The position numbers were made by a program, and so were the translations under genes. From Patescibacteria group bacterium UBA1372 (lineage in GTDB: Bacteria; Patescibacteriota; Microgenomatia; UBA12405): DNA of 61,731 nt. Below, one piece after another: positions 27,708 through 36,356 of this stretch. The stretch lies in NCBI GenBank assembly GCA_002306295.1, contig DBRI01000019.1:43007-104737 (forward strand). The letters are read 5' to 3'. The notes under the pieces were generated by a model. The model was given only the letters and a program-made list of their open reading frames with translations. It ran no database searches and was not told where the DNA came from. Every line of letters begins with the position of its first letter. The first letter of the stretch is position 1.

Positions 27708-28348
27708 TTTGATGGGAGATAGAAAATTTTAGTAGCTAATCTGATAACAATATCTCCGATTGAAACAACAGGCTGGTCACCCTCGGGGTTGGGATTTTGG
27801 TCTGAATCGTTGGCAGGAGCAATTGAAAAGTTGCTAATTTGAATGGAGCGTCTGTTTTGAGTTAAACCATTAATAAAATTGCTGATTTGGAAGAAATCAA
27901 TGGGATTATTAAGAGAAAATGAATAGTATGGTATTTTTTCGTCTTTGTTATCGGTAAGGCTAAATGATATTTTATTTAGGCCAATATTAGCTTGCGAGGC
28001 AATGCCCTTTAATTGGTTACTGGCATGATAAAAAGAATATCTTTCCGGCAAGCTGCTATTTATAAGATCATAGTCAGCCTGAATTTGACTAAAAACTGTC
28101 TGGGCTTGGATGACGTTATTTATTTGATTTTTAAGTTTAGCCGATAGCTCTCTTTTGGCTTTAATTTCACCTAAAAGATTGGTAATAGTAAAGACAGTTG
28201 GTCTGATGGCAACCAAAAGAAAGAAGCAAATAAAAAAGATGGTGAAAGATATCTCGGCAGTTTGCATAAATTGCTTCTCTTTTCTCTTCTCACCTAAAAA
28301 AGTGAGGACGGCTGATGAAGTTTGCTTGGTAATTAATTCAGGTTTCAT
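27704..28348 (-). CDS. pilO: PilO-like type IV pilus alignment protein
   Basis: 214 residues: cytoplasmic N-terminus, one membrane helix (about 30-50), a coiled-coil stretch (60-90), then a ferredoxin-like domain with LPERYSFYHASNQLKGIASQ and a DFFQISNFINGL motif of the PilO core. PilO pairs with PilN to connect the cytoplasmic motor to the cell surface. The gene overlaps pilN by 4 bp. PilM, PilB, PilC and pilins are not in this window. Confidence 0.7.
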   Translation of the reverse strand: MKPELITKQTSSAVLTFLGEKRKEKQFMQTAEISFTIFFICFFLLVAIRPTVFTITNLLGEIKAKRELSAKLKNQINNVIQAQTVFSQIQADYDLINSSLPERYSFYHASNQLKGIASQANIGLNKISFSLTDNKDEKIPYYSFSLNNPIDFFQISNFINGLTQNRRSIQISNFSIAPANDSDQNPNPEGDQPVVSIGDIVIRLATKIFYLPSK

Positions 28349-28917
28349 AGATTTGCTACAAAAGCCTTTTTGAAATTAATAGATAGGGATACGGCAAAAA
28401 AGCTGGTTTTAGGTTCTTTTTCAATTTTGGTGACAGTAACATTATCCATATTGGGATTTAAAATTAGATTGGTTATAAAATCAACCATAGTCTGATTGTC
28501 GTAGGCAATAACATCGAGACTGGTATCAAGTTTGTCGGAAGTGGTATCTAAGTTTAGACTTTGATAAAAGATACTGGGAGGGGTGCTTTTGACCAGGGAG
28601 TCTAGAGCTTGGGTAATATTTTTGTGCTGGCTTAAAGATTCAATTGCTTCCAGCCGGTTTTTAAGGATGTTAAATTCGGCGCGAAATTCTTTGGTACTGT
28701 CAAGAATGGCATTTTGCTGTCTTAAGGTTTCGGAAAGATCGGCATTAGTTCTATCTAGCCAAAATCGGGAAAGAAAGGCAATGACAACAAATAATTCAAC
28801 AAAAATGATGACGACCCGACCGACACTGGTCAGCCAGTTCATAGCTAGGTTGATAGCACTTTGAGGATTACTCTGTGTTGGCAGTAGCGAGACTTGCTTT
28901 TTGGTGGCAGGTGTCAT
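28345..28917 (-). CDS. pilN: PilN-like type IV pilus protein
   Basis: 190 residues. The N-terminal KKQVSLLPTQ is the PilN motif that docks to PilM; a membrane helix (about 32-52), a coiled coil (60-95) and a ferredoxin-like domain follow. First gene of the unit pilN, pilO, small membrane protein, surface protein. TATACT (28925-28930) is 7 nt before the ATG, so it is probably leaderless. Family assigned from layout and motif, as PilN proteins vary strongly. Confidence 0.7.
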   Translation of the reverse strand: MTPATKKQVSLLPTQSNPQSAINLAMNWLTSVGRVVIIFVELFVVIAFLSRFWLDRTNADLSETLRQQNAILDSTKEFRAEFNILKNRLEAIESLSQHKNITQALDSLVKSTPPSIFYQSLNLDTTSDKLDTSLDVIAYDNQTMVDFITNLILNPNMDNVTVTKIEKEPKTSFFAVSLSINFKKAFVANL

Positions 28918-28961
28918 TTACAAAAGTATATATAGTTTCGTGTAAAAAGTAAAAAGTCAAA

Positions 28962-30581
28962 TTATGATTTTGATAAATCAAATGACTTTGATCTTTTTTT
29001 AAGTAATTTTAAAATATCTTTTATTTCCTTAACTTTGAACAAGTAGGCCACAAAAAGATAGACGGCGAAACTTAAAACTGATGTAGTGGCAGTTAATAGG
29101 AGAAGGTTGAGAGTCCTGGTAGTATCAAAAATAGTTTGATCTGATAAGCGAATGGATGCCCAAGCCACTAAAGCCATTAAAACTGAAGGAATGAGAATTT
29201 TTGCAAATCTAATAAAAAGCTTGCCGTAGTTTAACCGATTAATTTTCGAGGAGAATGAAGTAACAAGATCGACAGCTTGAATAAAATTGGAAACTGTAAT
29301 ACCGATGGCTAAACCAAAGATTTCCAGAGAGGTAAATTTAACTAAAATATAGGCAATGGCTAAACCCACTCCAAGAGATTTCAGAGAGATGTTTAGGGGG
29401 GTCTTGGTATTTTGAGCGGCATAGAAAGCCCGATTTAAAACCTGAATAATAGATTGGAGAACAATAGAAGGAGATAAAAAGATAATAGTTTGAGCTAATT
29501 TTTTGGTAGCTGCCCAGGGAAAGTTTTTAGAACCAAAAACTAGTCTGATAATGGGTAAGCGGTAGATAAGAAAGATGACGGCAACTGGCATTGATAAAAA
29601 TAAAGCCTGGAACAATATTTTAACGACCAAGGACTTGAATTTTGACATTTGATTTTGAGCCAGACGTCTAGACAGAGCTGGTAGGGAAGCCTGACTAATA
29701 GTGGTACTAAAAATCCGACTGGGTAAAAAAACCAACTGAAGAGCAAGAGCGTAAAGAGCGAAGCTGCCGGCAGGAAGTAGACTAGCCCACCTTAGAGAAA
29801 AGAAACTTTCGATTTCTCCTAAGCCTGTGCTAATACTTCGGGGAATCATTAACCGAACAATTTTTTTGAACCCATCGATACTTGTATTAAATGAGAAACT
29901 ATATTTGAAACCAAGTCTAAAAATAAGAGGAACTTGAATTAAAAAGTGTAAAAAGGCACCAAAGACGGCTCCAAGACAAACACCATATATACCCCACTTT
30001 GGGGATAAAAATAGAGTAGCCAGAATAATAGACAGATTATAAAGAATTGGAGACAGGGAAGGAACCAAAAATATTTGATTAGCTTGAATTATGCTAGTAA
30101 AAAAATTACTAATAAGAAAAAATATTTGGGCAATCAGTAAAATTCTGGTAAGTCTGACCATTAATAAAAGCTGAGGCTGGTCAAAACCAGGAGCTAAGAG
30201 ACGTGATAAAGGCCAGGCGAAGATGTAGATAAAAAAGAGAGAAACAATAAGGGCTATAGACAAAACATTTATAACAGTACTGGCTAAAAGGTGGGCATGT
30301 TTTTTATCTTTGTGACTATAGGATAAAAAAACCGGCATAAAGGAGGCTGATAGAGCACCGGTTACTAATAGCTTAAAAACCATATCTGGTAATTTGAAAG
30401 CAGCTTTGTAAACGTCAAGCTCCTGAGGACAGCAAGATAAAAAACGGGGATAAATGACTCTTTCTCTAATTAAACCCAGAGCGGCGGAAATGGCAAATGA
30501 GAAAGATAAAACAAGGGAAGCAGCCCATATATTTTTTTGTTGTCTAATACTAATATTTTTTAAACGGGTTTTTAGAGTCAT
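28962..30581 (-). CDS. murJ: Lipid II flippase MurJ
   Basis: 539 residues with about 14 membrane segments, the normal size. ALGLIRERVIYPRFL near residue 35, KLLVTGALSASFMPVFLSY near 70-90, and the conserved GxGxxxxxFSLRWASLLPAG region identify the MurJ/MviN family. It moves lipid II across the membrane for peptidoglycan synthesis. With the FemAB-like enzyme it shows that the cell makes its own wall. TAAGAT (30588-30593) lies 6 nt before the ATG. A basic, Lys/Ser-rich C-terminal tail follows the last helix. Confidence 0.9.
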   Translation of the reverse strand: MTLKTRLKNISIRQQKNIWAASLVLSFSFAISAALGLIRERVIYPRFLSCCPQELDVYKAAFKLPDMVFKLLVTGALSASFMPVFLSYSHKDKKHAHLLASTVINVLSIALIVSLFFIYIFAWPLSRLLAPGFDQPQLLLMVRLTRILLIAQIFFLISNFFTSIIQANQIFLVPSLSPILYNLSIILATLFLSPKWGIYGVCLGAVFGAFLHFLIQVPLIFRLGFKYSFSFNTSIDGFKKIVRLMIPRSISTGLGEIESFFSLRWASLLPAGSFALYALALQLVFLPSRIFSTTISQASLPALSRRLAQNQMSKFKSLVVKILFQALFLSMPVAVIFLIYRLPIIRLVFGSKNFPWAATKKLAQTIIFLSPSIVLQSIIQVLNRAFYAAQNTKTPLNISLKSLGVGLAIAYILVKFTSLEIFGLAIGITVSNFIQAVDLVTSFSSKINRLNYGKLFIRFAKILIPSVLMALVAWASIRLSDQTIFDTTRTLNLLLLTATTSVLSFAVYLFVAYLFKVKEIKDILKLLKKRSKSFDLSKS

Positions 30582-30634
30582 AGGGAAATCTTAGTTAAAA
30601 GATATCAAAAGAAATAGCTTTAGACTACTAGCTG

Positions 30635-30663
30635 TTGAATGTTGATAATGATTCAAGTAAAAT
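30635..30663 (+). promoter_or_regulatory. Promoter of rpsT (leaderless)
   Basis: TTGAAT (30635-30640), a 17-bp spacer, then TAAAAT (30658-30663). The ATG follows after 6 nt, so transcription should begin at or next to the start codon. Confidence 0.6.
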
Positions 30664-30669
30664 ACAGCC

Positions 30670-30987
30670 ATGCCAATCACAAAATCAGTTAAGAAAGCTT
30701 TAAGACAATCTGAAAAACGACAGAAAAAAAATAGATCGTTTAAGGATAGAATAAAATTGACTGTTAAAACTTATTTAGCTAAACCCAGCCAGGAACAACT
30801 AAAAAAGGTTGAATCAGTACTTGATAAAGCTAAAAAGAAGGGGATATATCACAGAAACAAGGTAGCTAGGCTTAAGTCAAATATGGCTAAAAAACTTATT
30901 AAGAAAGAAGCTACCCCTGCGGTTAAAAAACCTACTAAAAAAGCAACAGAGAAGAAAGCCGGCTCTAAAATGTCTAAATCTAAATAG
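30670..30987 (+). CDS. rpsT: Ribosomal protein S20
   Basis: 105 residues, basic. MPITKSVKKALRQSEKRQ with KNRSFKDRIK and the helix ending HRNKVARLKSNMAKKL are the S20 pattern. It is longer than the usual 85-90 residues because of a Lys/Ala/Thr-rich tail from about residue 78. S20 binds 16S rRNA at the bottom of the small subunit. It starts a short unit with metG, 25 bp downstream. The promoter spaced 6 nt before the ATG implies a leaderless mRNA. Confidence 0.92.
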   Translation: MPITKSVKKALRQSEKRQKKNRSFKDRIKLTVKTYLAKPSQEQLKKVESVLDKAKKKGIYHRNKVARLKSNMAKKLIKKEATPAVKKPTKKATEKKAGSKMSKSK

Positions 30988-31012
30988 TATATTATTATTT
31001 AGTTAGGCATTT

Positions 31013-32425
31013 ATGAAAAACAAATTTTACGTTACAACCCCGATATATTATATAAATGATGTCCCCCACATTGGTCATACTTGTACAACTGTGGTGGCTG
31101 ACATACTGGCTAGGCTTCACAAACAAATAGGAGAAGATGTCTTTTTTTTGACAGGCACTGATGAACATGGACAAAAAGTAGCTGATGCGGCAAAAGAGGC
31201 CGGATTTACAGATGTCCAAAAATATTGTGATGATATTGCCCCAAGATTTGAAAGGGCATGGAGAAATCTAAATATTGGCTTTGATCATTTTGTTAGGACA
31301 ACTGACCCCAGACATGAACAAGTGGTCAAAGATTTTTTACAAAAAATATACGATAAGGGCGATATTTATAAAGATAAATATGAAGGCTTGTATTGCATTG
31401 GCTGTGAAAAATTTTTGACTGAAAGTGATCTAGTAGACGGACATTGTCCACTACATCCCTCGGAAAAAACTGTTATGCAGTCAGAAGAAAATTGGTTTTT
31501 CAGATTATCAAAATATATACCTCAAATTATTAAATTGATTGAGAATTACAAAACAAACTATATAGAGCCATCTGGTAAAAGAGCTGAAGTATTGGCAAAA
31601 CTTAGAGCAGGAGTAAAAGATATATCTATCTCGAGAGCTAACGTAAGTTGGGGAATTCCCCTGCCATGGGATAAAAGTCAGACAACCTATGTTTGGTTTG
31701 ATGCATTAATTAATTATTATAGTGCTTGCCAATTTTTGGAAGCTAAAAAAGATTTTTGGCCAGCCAACCTTCATATTTTAGGAAAAGAAATATTGTGGTT
31801 TCATACGGTTATTTGGCAGGCAATGCTATTGGCGGCAGGTTTAGAAGTACCTTTAAAAACATTTACCCATAGCTTTTATATGATAGATGGGCAAAAGATG
31901 AGCAAATCTTTGGGTAATGTTATATCGCCATCTCAATTAATTGATGCTTTTGGAGTGGACGGAGCCAGATATCTGGTGGCAACCAGCTTTCCTAGAGATA
32001 ATGATAGTGATGTGGGAATAGGTAAATATAAAGAAAGATATAATGCTGACTTGGCTAATAACCTGGGAAATTTGGTGTCGAGACTGGCAAAAATGGGACA
32101 AGGATTAAAAATAGACACTAGTAAAATTGAATATGACGACCAAGTGAAAGAACTAATTGATGATTTAAGGTTTAATGAAGCAGTGCTATTGATTTTTGAA
32201 AAATGGGTAAATTCGGTAAATTTAAAACTTAATGAACAGGAACCGTGGAAAAAGGATTTTGAAGATAAGACCAGGCAAGAACTTTTAAGGTGGGCTGGCG
32301 GAGAGCTTAAAAAGGCAGCCTATCATCTGATACCTTTTATACCAGAAACCAGTCAAACTATAATAGATCTGTTTACGGGAGTAATAAAATTACCGAAAGA
32401 AGGACTATTTAAGCGGGTTTCTTAG
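31013..32425 (+). CDS. metG: Methionyl-tRNA synthetase
   Basis: 470 residues, a short MetRS lacking the C-terminal tRNA-binding dimerisation domain. HIGH motif PHIGHT (residues 18-23), TGTDEHGQK, a zinc knuckle with CIGC and HCPLH (near 125-145) and KMSKS (KMSKSLGN, near 295). All catalytic marks are intact. The end overlaps a small convergent gene by 17 bp. Confidence 0.95.
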   Translation: MKNKFYVTTPIYYINDVPHIGHTCTTVVADILARLHKQIGEDVFFLTGTDEHGQKVADAAKEAGFTDVQKYCDDIAPRFERAWRNLNIGFDHFVRTTDPRHEQVVKDFLQKIYDKGDIYKDKYEGLYCIGCEKFLTESDLVDGHCPLHPSEKTVMQSEENWFFRLSKYIPQIIKLIENYKTNYIEPSGKRAEVLAKLRAGVKDISISRANVSWGIPLPWDKSQTTYVWFDALINYYSACQFLEAKKDFWPANLHILGKEILWFHTVIWQAMLLAAGLEVPLKTFTHSFYMIDGQKMSKSLGNVISPSQLIDAFGVDGARYLVATSFPRDNDSDVGIGKYKERYNADLANNLGNLVSRLAKMGQGLKIDTSKIEYDDQVKELIDDLRFNEAVLLIFEKWVNSVNLKLNEQEPWKKDFEDKTRQELLRWAGGELKKAAYHLIPFIPETSQTIIDLFTGVIKLPKEGLFKRVS

Positions 32426-32585
32426 GTAGATGTTTTTTTACTAATTCACCTGATTGACGGGAACCTCGTACCATATCATCTATATCTGTTTGAGTGAATA
32501 TTTGGTCTATAGGAACGCATTGACCTTTGGCATTTTCAACCGTACCCTCTGGACATTTTGACGGAGTTTGATCTGGAGTTGGCAT
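32409..32585 (-). CDS. Small Cys-containing protein, unknown
   Basis: 58 residues from the ATG at 32585 (MPTPDQTPSKCPEGT). Contains two cysteines eleven residues apart (KCPEGTVENAKGQCV), a pattern that recalls tiny extracellular knots but without a signal peptide. A TAAAAT -10 (32591-32596) ends 5 nt before the ATG, which supports the gene. It is divergent from tatD. No function assigned. Confidence 0.45.
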   Translation of the reverse strand: MPTPDQTPSKCPEGTVENAKGQCVPIDQIFTQTDIDDMVRGSRQSGELVKKHLPKKPA

Positions 32586-32590
32586 AAGGT

Positions 32591-32613
32591 ATTTTACGAA
32601 AAAGTGATACAAT
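32591..32613. promoter_or_regulatory. Back-to-back leaderless promoters of the small gene and tatD
   Basis: Minus-strand TAAAAT (32591-32596) lies 5 nt before the ATG at 32585. Plus-strand TACAAT (32608-32613), with an upstream TG as in extended -10 promoters, lies 6 nt before the ATG at 32620. The whole divergent gap is 34 bp. Confidence 0.55.
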
Positions 32614-32619
32614 TTTCAA

Positions 32620-33384
32620 ATGATTGATACACATGCACATATAAATGACAGATTTGGAGTAAAAGATATTCCTGAAATAAAAACAATTTTGGCAGCTAGT
32701 AATGTAGAAGAATCGGAAAACAATATAAAACTAGCCAAAATTCACAAAAATTTATTTGCCAGCGTAGGCATACACCCACAGCAAACGGATCCAGAAAACA
32801 AGCAAAGCATAGATGAACAACTGAATAGATTGGATAAACTTATTGAAGATAATAAAAAATTTATTGTGGCGGTGGGAGAGTGTGGACTGGATTATTCCCC
32901 AGCGCCTGTTGGTGAAAGTGACAGAAGTAAAAAAGAACAGGAAAGACTTTTCAGAGGCCAAATTTGCCTATCGGAAAAATATAAGTTACCGTTGATAGTC
33001 CATGCCAGAGGGGCGGTGGATGAGGTAATTGAAATATTATCTACTTATAAAGCTTTTGGAGTATTTCATTGCTATACCGGAGGTAAAAAAAGAATAAAAA
33101 AAATATTAGATTTAAAAAAGAAATGGTACTTTGGGATTGATGGTAATTTAACTTATGAAGAAGGACTTACTGAAGTAGTAAAAAATATACCCAAAGACAG
33201 ATTAGTGCTGGAAACTGACTCACCATTTTTAACACCAGTGCCGTTTAGAGGGGAGGAAAATAAACCGGAATATGTGGAGTATGTTTATAAAAAAGTAGCT
33301 GAAGTGTGGCAGATGAGTAAAGCTAAGGTGGAAAAAATAATTGATGAAAACGCAAAAAAATTGTTTGATTTAAACAAATTCTGA
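32620..33384 (+). CDS. tatD: TatD-family metal-dependent hydrolase
   Basis: 254 residues. Metal-binding motifs: IDTHAHIND at the start, VGECGLDY (Glu ligand, near residue 89), IVHARGA, VFHCYTGG (near 145) and LETDSPFLTP (near 200). TatD proteins are 3'-5' DNA exonucleases or general hydrolases in DNA repair. It overlaps the convergent thioredoxin-like gene by 15 bp. Leaderless promoter with TACAAT 6 nt upstream. Confidence 0.92.
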   Translation: MIDTHAHINDRFGVKDIPEIKTILAASNVEESENNIKLAKIHKNLFASVGIHPQQTDPENKQSIDEQLNRLDKLIEDNKKFIVAVGECGLDYSPAPVGESDRSKKEQERLFRGQICLSEKYKLPLIVHARGAVDEVIEILSTYKAFGVFHCYTGGKKRIKKILDLKKKWYFGIDGNLTYEEGLTEVVKNIPKDRLVLETDSPFLTPVPFRGEENKPEYVEYVYKKVAEVWQMSKAKVEKIIDENAKKLFDLNKF

Positions 33385-33618
33385 AATAATGGCTTCCAGC
33401 TCTGATGTAGTGGGAAATTTATCTACCAATACAGGTTCGTGATTGATCATCAAAACAGTGTTAGCTTGAATACCCTGTTCAATGATTTTGTACATATCGG
33501 TAATATAATCGGGAGAAATATCAAGCTGAAGACGTTGGCAAACTTCTTCTAGATCAGCAAAAAGCTTTTTGCCGGCAGGTGTGCCTCTATCAAAGAGCTG
33601 GATTTTTAGATAGGCCAT
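33370..33618 (-). CDS. Thioredoxin-like small protein lacking the CxxC motif
   Basis: About 82 residues from MAYLKIQLFD. The order strand IQLFDRGTPAGKKL, helix, strand, then NTVLMINHEPVLVDKFPTTSELEAII follows the small thioredoxin-like redox proteins with a cis-Pro type loop. Where those have GCPNCKK-like active sites, this one reads GTPAGKK, so both cysteines are absent and it cannot do dithiol chemistry. The start lies inside the folD end (29-bp overlap). It may be a structural or binding protein. Assignment by eye, moderate. Confidence 0.5.
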   Translation of the reverse strand: MAYLKIQLFDRGTPAGKKLFADLEEVCQRLQLDISPDYITDMYKIIEQGIQANTVLMINHEPVLVDKFPTTSELEAIISEFV

Positions 33619-34438
33619 GAGTGTGTGAATTGATAACATTTTTTAGTAAGCAAGCGACGGTCATAGGACCAATACCACCAAAATTTGGTGTCAGATGGGA
33701 AGCAAGGGTGGATAAGTGACCAAAGTCTAAATCTCCGGCCATTTTGCCAGATTCGTCTTTAGAGACACCCAAGCCAACAACAACGGTATTGTTTTTAATC
33801 ATATCGGCAGTAATATAATTTTTGATGCCAACAGCTGAAATTAAAATATCAGCAGTAAAGGTGATTTTTTTGATATCCTGGGTATATTTATGACAGACAG
33901 TGACAGTGGCTTGGCGGTTATTAAATAAAGCTGAAAGAGGTAGACCAACTAAGGGAGTGTTGTTGACAATAACGACGTGTTTGCCTTGAAATTTGATTTT
34001 GTAATGGTCTAAAAGGGTAATGACGGCCAAGGGGGAGGCCGAAATAAAACTGGTTTCAACGCCCTGAAATAAAAGCCCGAGAGAGGTAGCAGTCAGACCA
34101 TCGACATCTTTGGTGGGATCTATTGAATTTAGTATTTGATATTTATCGAGATGAGTAGGTAGGGGTAACTGAACCATAATACCAGATGTATCGGTGGAAT
34201 TTAATTTTTTAATCAAATCTATGACTTGTGAGTTATCAACGGTGTCATCAAGGGGGTGAAGAGTGGTTTTGATACCAATGTCCTGACAAGCTTTAGATTT
34301 TAATTTGACATAGGTAGCTGAAGCCGGATTGTCACCAACCACAATAATATCGAGGTGAGGAGGGTTATTTGGATCTACTTTGGCCTTAAGGTCTGAAAGA
34401 ATTTGGTCTGCTAATCTTTTGCCATCTAAAAGGATCAT
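33590..34438 (-). CDS. folD: Methylenetetrahydrofolate dehydrogenase/cyclohydrolase
   Basis: 282 residues. The catalytic Lys lies in TYVKLKSKA, followed by GIMVQLPLP, DVDGLTATSLGLL and the C-terminal NFGGIGPMTVACLLKN. It makes 10-formyl-THF from methylene-THF for purine and formyl-Met-tRNA synthesis. I start it at MILLDGKRL (34438): the longer frame begins with TTG upstream of the TATAAT -10 (34445-34450), which is 6 nt before the chosen ATG. Confidence 0.93.
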   Translation of the reverse strand: MILLDGKRLADQILSDLKAKVDPNNPPHLDIIVVGDNPASATYVKLKSKACQDIGIKTTLHPLDDTVDNSQVIDLIKKLNSTDTSGIMVQLPLPTHLDKYQILNSIDPTKDVDGLTATSLGLLFQGVETSFISASPLAVITLLDHYKIKFQGKHVVIVNNTPLVGLPLSALFNNRQATVTVCHKYTQDIKKITFTADILISAVGIKNYITADMIKNNTVVVGLGVSKDESGKMAGDLDFGHLSTLASHLTPNFGGIGPMTVACLLKNVINSHTHGLSKNPAL

Positions 34439-34444
34439 TGGTGT

Positions 34445-34454
34445 ATTATACAAT
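34445..34454. promoter_or_regulatory. Overlapping divergent -10 boxes of folD and a small membrane gene
   Basis: Minus-strand TATAAT (34445-34450) and plus-strand TACAAT (34449-34454) overlap by 2 bp. Each ends exactly 6 nt before its start codon (34438 and 34461). The total gap is 22 bp. Confidence 0.6.
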
Positions 34455-34460
34455 CAATTT

Positions 34461-34646
34461 ATGGAGAAAATTAAATTTTGGGATTTGATGGCCGGCTTGG
34501 TGGTAATATTTACTTGTGCTAACTGGGTATGGGGAGATAAAATCCATTTCTTAGATTTTGTAAGTGATCCCTTGGTTAAAATGTCTATGACAACAATATC
34601 GGTTTTTTTGGTATCAATGTTTATAAATGACTTTAGAAAGAGGTAG
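34461..34646 (+). CDS. Small membrane protein, unknown
   Basis: 61 residues from MEKIKFWDLM. Two hydrophobic segments (about residues 9-24 and 39-55) around a short loop with GDKIHFLDF. The ATG at 34461 is preceded at 6 nt by TACAAT, which supports this start rather than the longer frame reading back into folD. No family recognised. Confidence 0.5.
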   Translation: MEKIKFWDLMAGLVVIFTCANWVWGDKIHFLDFVSDPLVKMSMTTISVFLVSMFINDFRKR

Positions 34647-34670
34647 GAAGTCTGTTTGCGGTGGATAAAA

Positions 34671-34898
34671 TTATCTTACAGCTACTGCCACCAAACCATC
34701 AACTAATTGAAGAGCATCTCCAGAAACAAATCGACCCGATGATAATCCGGCCATACTAGGGTCATTAACTATATGAAAGCCATATTTTGTACTCTCTAAT
34801 TTAAGAGGTGTTCCGTTATATAATGATCCAGTATAAAATTTACCGACATCTATTCGGGTGACAAATGTTTGATTTCCATTTCTTATTTCTATTGGCAT
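34671..34898 (-). CDS. Small hypothetical protein
   Basis: 75 residues, beta-strand-like composition with many Gly and Ser, no membrane segment and no cysteine. No -10 or Shine-Dalgarno sequence is convincing in front of the ATG. It lies alone between two convergent or divergent units. The following 110 bp to the map stop holds only an AT-rich weak palindrome (ATAGTAT-ACATACTAT). Real but of unknown role, or a chance frame. Confidence 0.35.
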   Translation of the reverse strand: MPIEIRNGNQTFVTRIDVGKFYTGSLYNGTPLKLESTKYGFHIVNDPSMAGLSSGRFVSGDALQLVDGLVAVAVR

Positions 34899-35008
34899 GT
34901 TTTTTCAGGGTCCATTAAGTTAATAAGTTTTGTCTAAAATAACACAAATTATTTTGTATTTCTATATAAATAGTATACATACTATATTTTTTTTGAAGAG
35001 ATAATAAA

Positions 35009-35761
35009 TTAATTAGTAAGAACTTGGTAGCCGGATTTGGTAATCAGAACAGTGTGCTCAAATTGGGCGGATAGAGCACCATCAACGGTTCTGACTGTCC
35101 AACCATCTTTTTCCTGTTTGAGGCGCCAATTGGGAGATGCATTGATCATGGGCTCAATAGTAAAAATCATACCGGGCTTTAGAACAGTATTTGAAGCTCT
35201 GGTATCAAAGTGAAAAACGAAGGGATCTTCATGAAATTTTAGGCCGACTCCATGGCCGCCTAATTCACGGACAACTGAATATCCGAATTTAGTAACATAA
35301 GGCTCGATAATTTTACCGACACAATCATTTAATAACTTGCCAGGTTTAAGAGATTTTATGGATAAATTAAGGGCATTTTGGGTGACTTCTAACAACTTTT
35401 GGGCTTGAGCGGAAATCTTGCCCACCGGAAAGGTTTTACTGGTATCACCATAAAAACCGTTTAGGATAGTGGTGATATCAACATTGATAATATCCCCTTG
35501 TTTTAGGATCTGTTTTTTATTGGGAATACCATGGCAAATGACATCGTTTACCGAAGTACAAATACTTTTGGGAAAACCCCTGTAATTGAGAGGAGCGGCA
35601 GTAGCGTGCTTTTTTCTAATAAATTTATCTATTTTTCTGTCAATTTCTGCGGTGGAAACACCAGGAACAATAAGATTTTGAGCATAGTCGAGTGTAAGTT
35701 TGGCAAGTTGGCATGACTTTTTTATACCTTCAATTTGTTTTGGAGTTTTGATAACAACCAC
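35009..35761 (-). CDS. map: Methionine aminopeptidase, type I
   Basis: 250 residues, GTG start. The five metal ligands are visible: VDITTILNGFYGDTSKTF (two Asp), GHGVGLKFHEDP (His), FTIEPMI (Glu) and QFEHTVL (Glu). It removes initiator Met from new proteins. A perfect TATAAT (35767-35772) ends 5 nt before the GTG, so this is a leaderless message with a GTG start, which is less common. Confidence 0.94.
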   Translation of the reverse strand: MVVIKTPKQIEGIKKSCQLAKLTLDYAQNLIVPGVSTAEIDRKIDKFIRKKHATAAPLNYRGFPKSICTSVNDVICHGIPNKKQILKQGDIINVDITTILNGFYGDTSKTFPVGKISAQAQKLLEVTQNALNLSIKSLKPGKLLNDCVGKIIEPYVTKFGYSVVRELGGHGVGLKFHEDPFVFHFDTRASNTVLKPGMIFTIEPMINASPNWRLKQEKDGWTVRTVDGALSAQFEHTVLITKSGYQVLTN

Positions 35762-35774
35762 GGCGTATTATAGC

Positions 35775-36356
35775 TTAATTTTGAGAATCTGCTCCGAGAA
35801 TGTATTGAGAAGAAAGAGTATCAAAGATCGTATTGATATCAGTTGTAAGATTGCCATTGACTGATTCAACATAAGAAGCAGTCAGAGTATGAATTTGGCT
35901 AAGAGTGGTATCTAAATAAATTCGCTGGATAAGAGATATTTTTTGCTGTTTGTCATAATAGGAACCGATTAGAAGGCGGATGTATAGTGAATCGTGGGGA
36001 TCGGTTTGGTTTTGAGAATAGGACAGGCGGGAAATAGCAGACCGGGCACCTTTAATTTGATTATCAACAAAAGTAGCCGGGGTGATATCGGTATCAGGCA
36101 GAGTGTTTTTTTTGTAAATAATAGTGGGAATATAAGTAGAGTCCGGGCTTGGAAGAGTGATTTTGATTGAAGAATCACTTATATCATCAGCTTGCCAGTT
36201 TTGAGGTAAAGAAATGGTTTGAGTGGGCTCATTTTCAACAACAACCGGAGGAGTAGTTTGGAAAGGTTTTCTGACAAAAAAATAGATGACGAGGGCTGTA
36301 ATAATCAGAAAGATTTTGGCAAAAGTGGGAATATCGTTTTGTTTGGTCTTTTTCAT
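35775..36356 (-). CDS. Membrane-anchored outer protein, unknown
   Basis: 193 residues: one N-terminal helix (about residues 12-25), a short Pro/Thr linker and an outer alpha/beta domain with LPQNWQADDISDSSIKITLPSP. The layout resembles the protein at 1481. The start overlaps the sortase-like gene by 4 bp (ATGA), so the pair is translationally coupled and this protein may assist surface attachment. No enzymatic motif seen. Confidence 0.6.
   Translation of the reverse strand: MKKTKQNDIPTFAKIFLIITALVIYFFVRKPFQTTPPVVVENEPTQTISLPQNWQADDISDSSIKITLPSPDSTYIPTIIYKKNTLPDTDITPATFVDNQIKGARSAISRLSYSQNQTDPHDSLYIRLLIGSYYDKQQKISLIQRIYLDTTLSQIHTLTASYVESVNGNLTTDINTIFDTLSSQYILGADSQN

Noticed and set aside
34980-35005. 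AT-rich palindrome ATAGTAT-ACATACTAT as terminator
   Set aside because: The stem has few G/C pairs and would be weak; it may be only composition.
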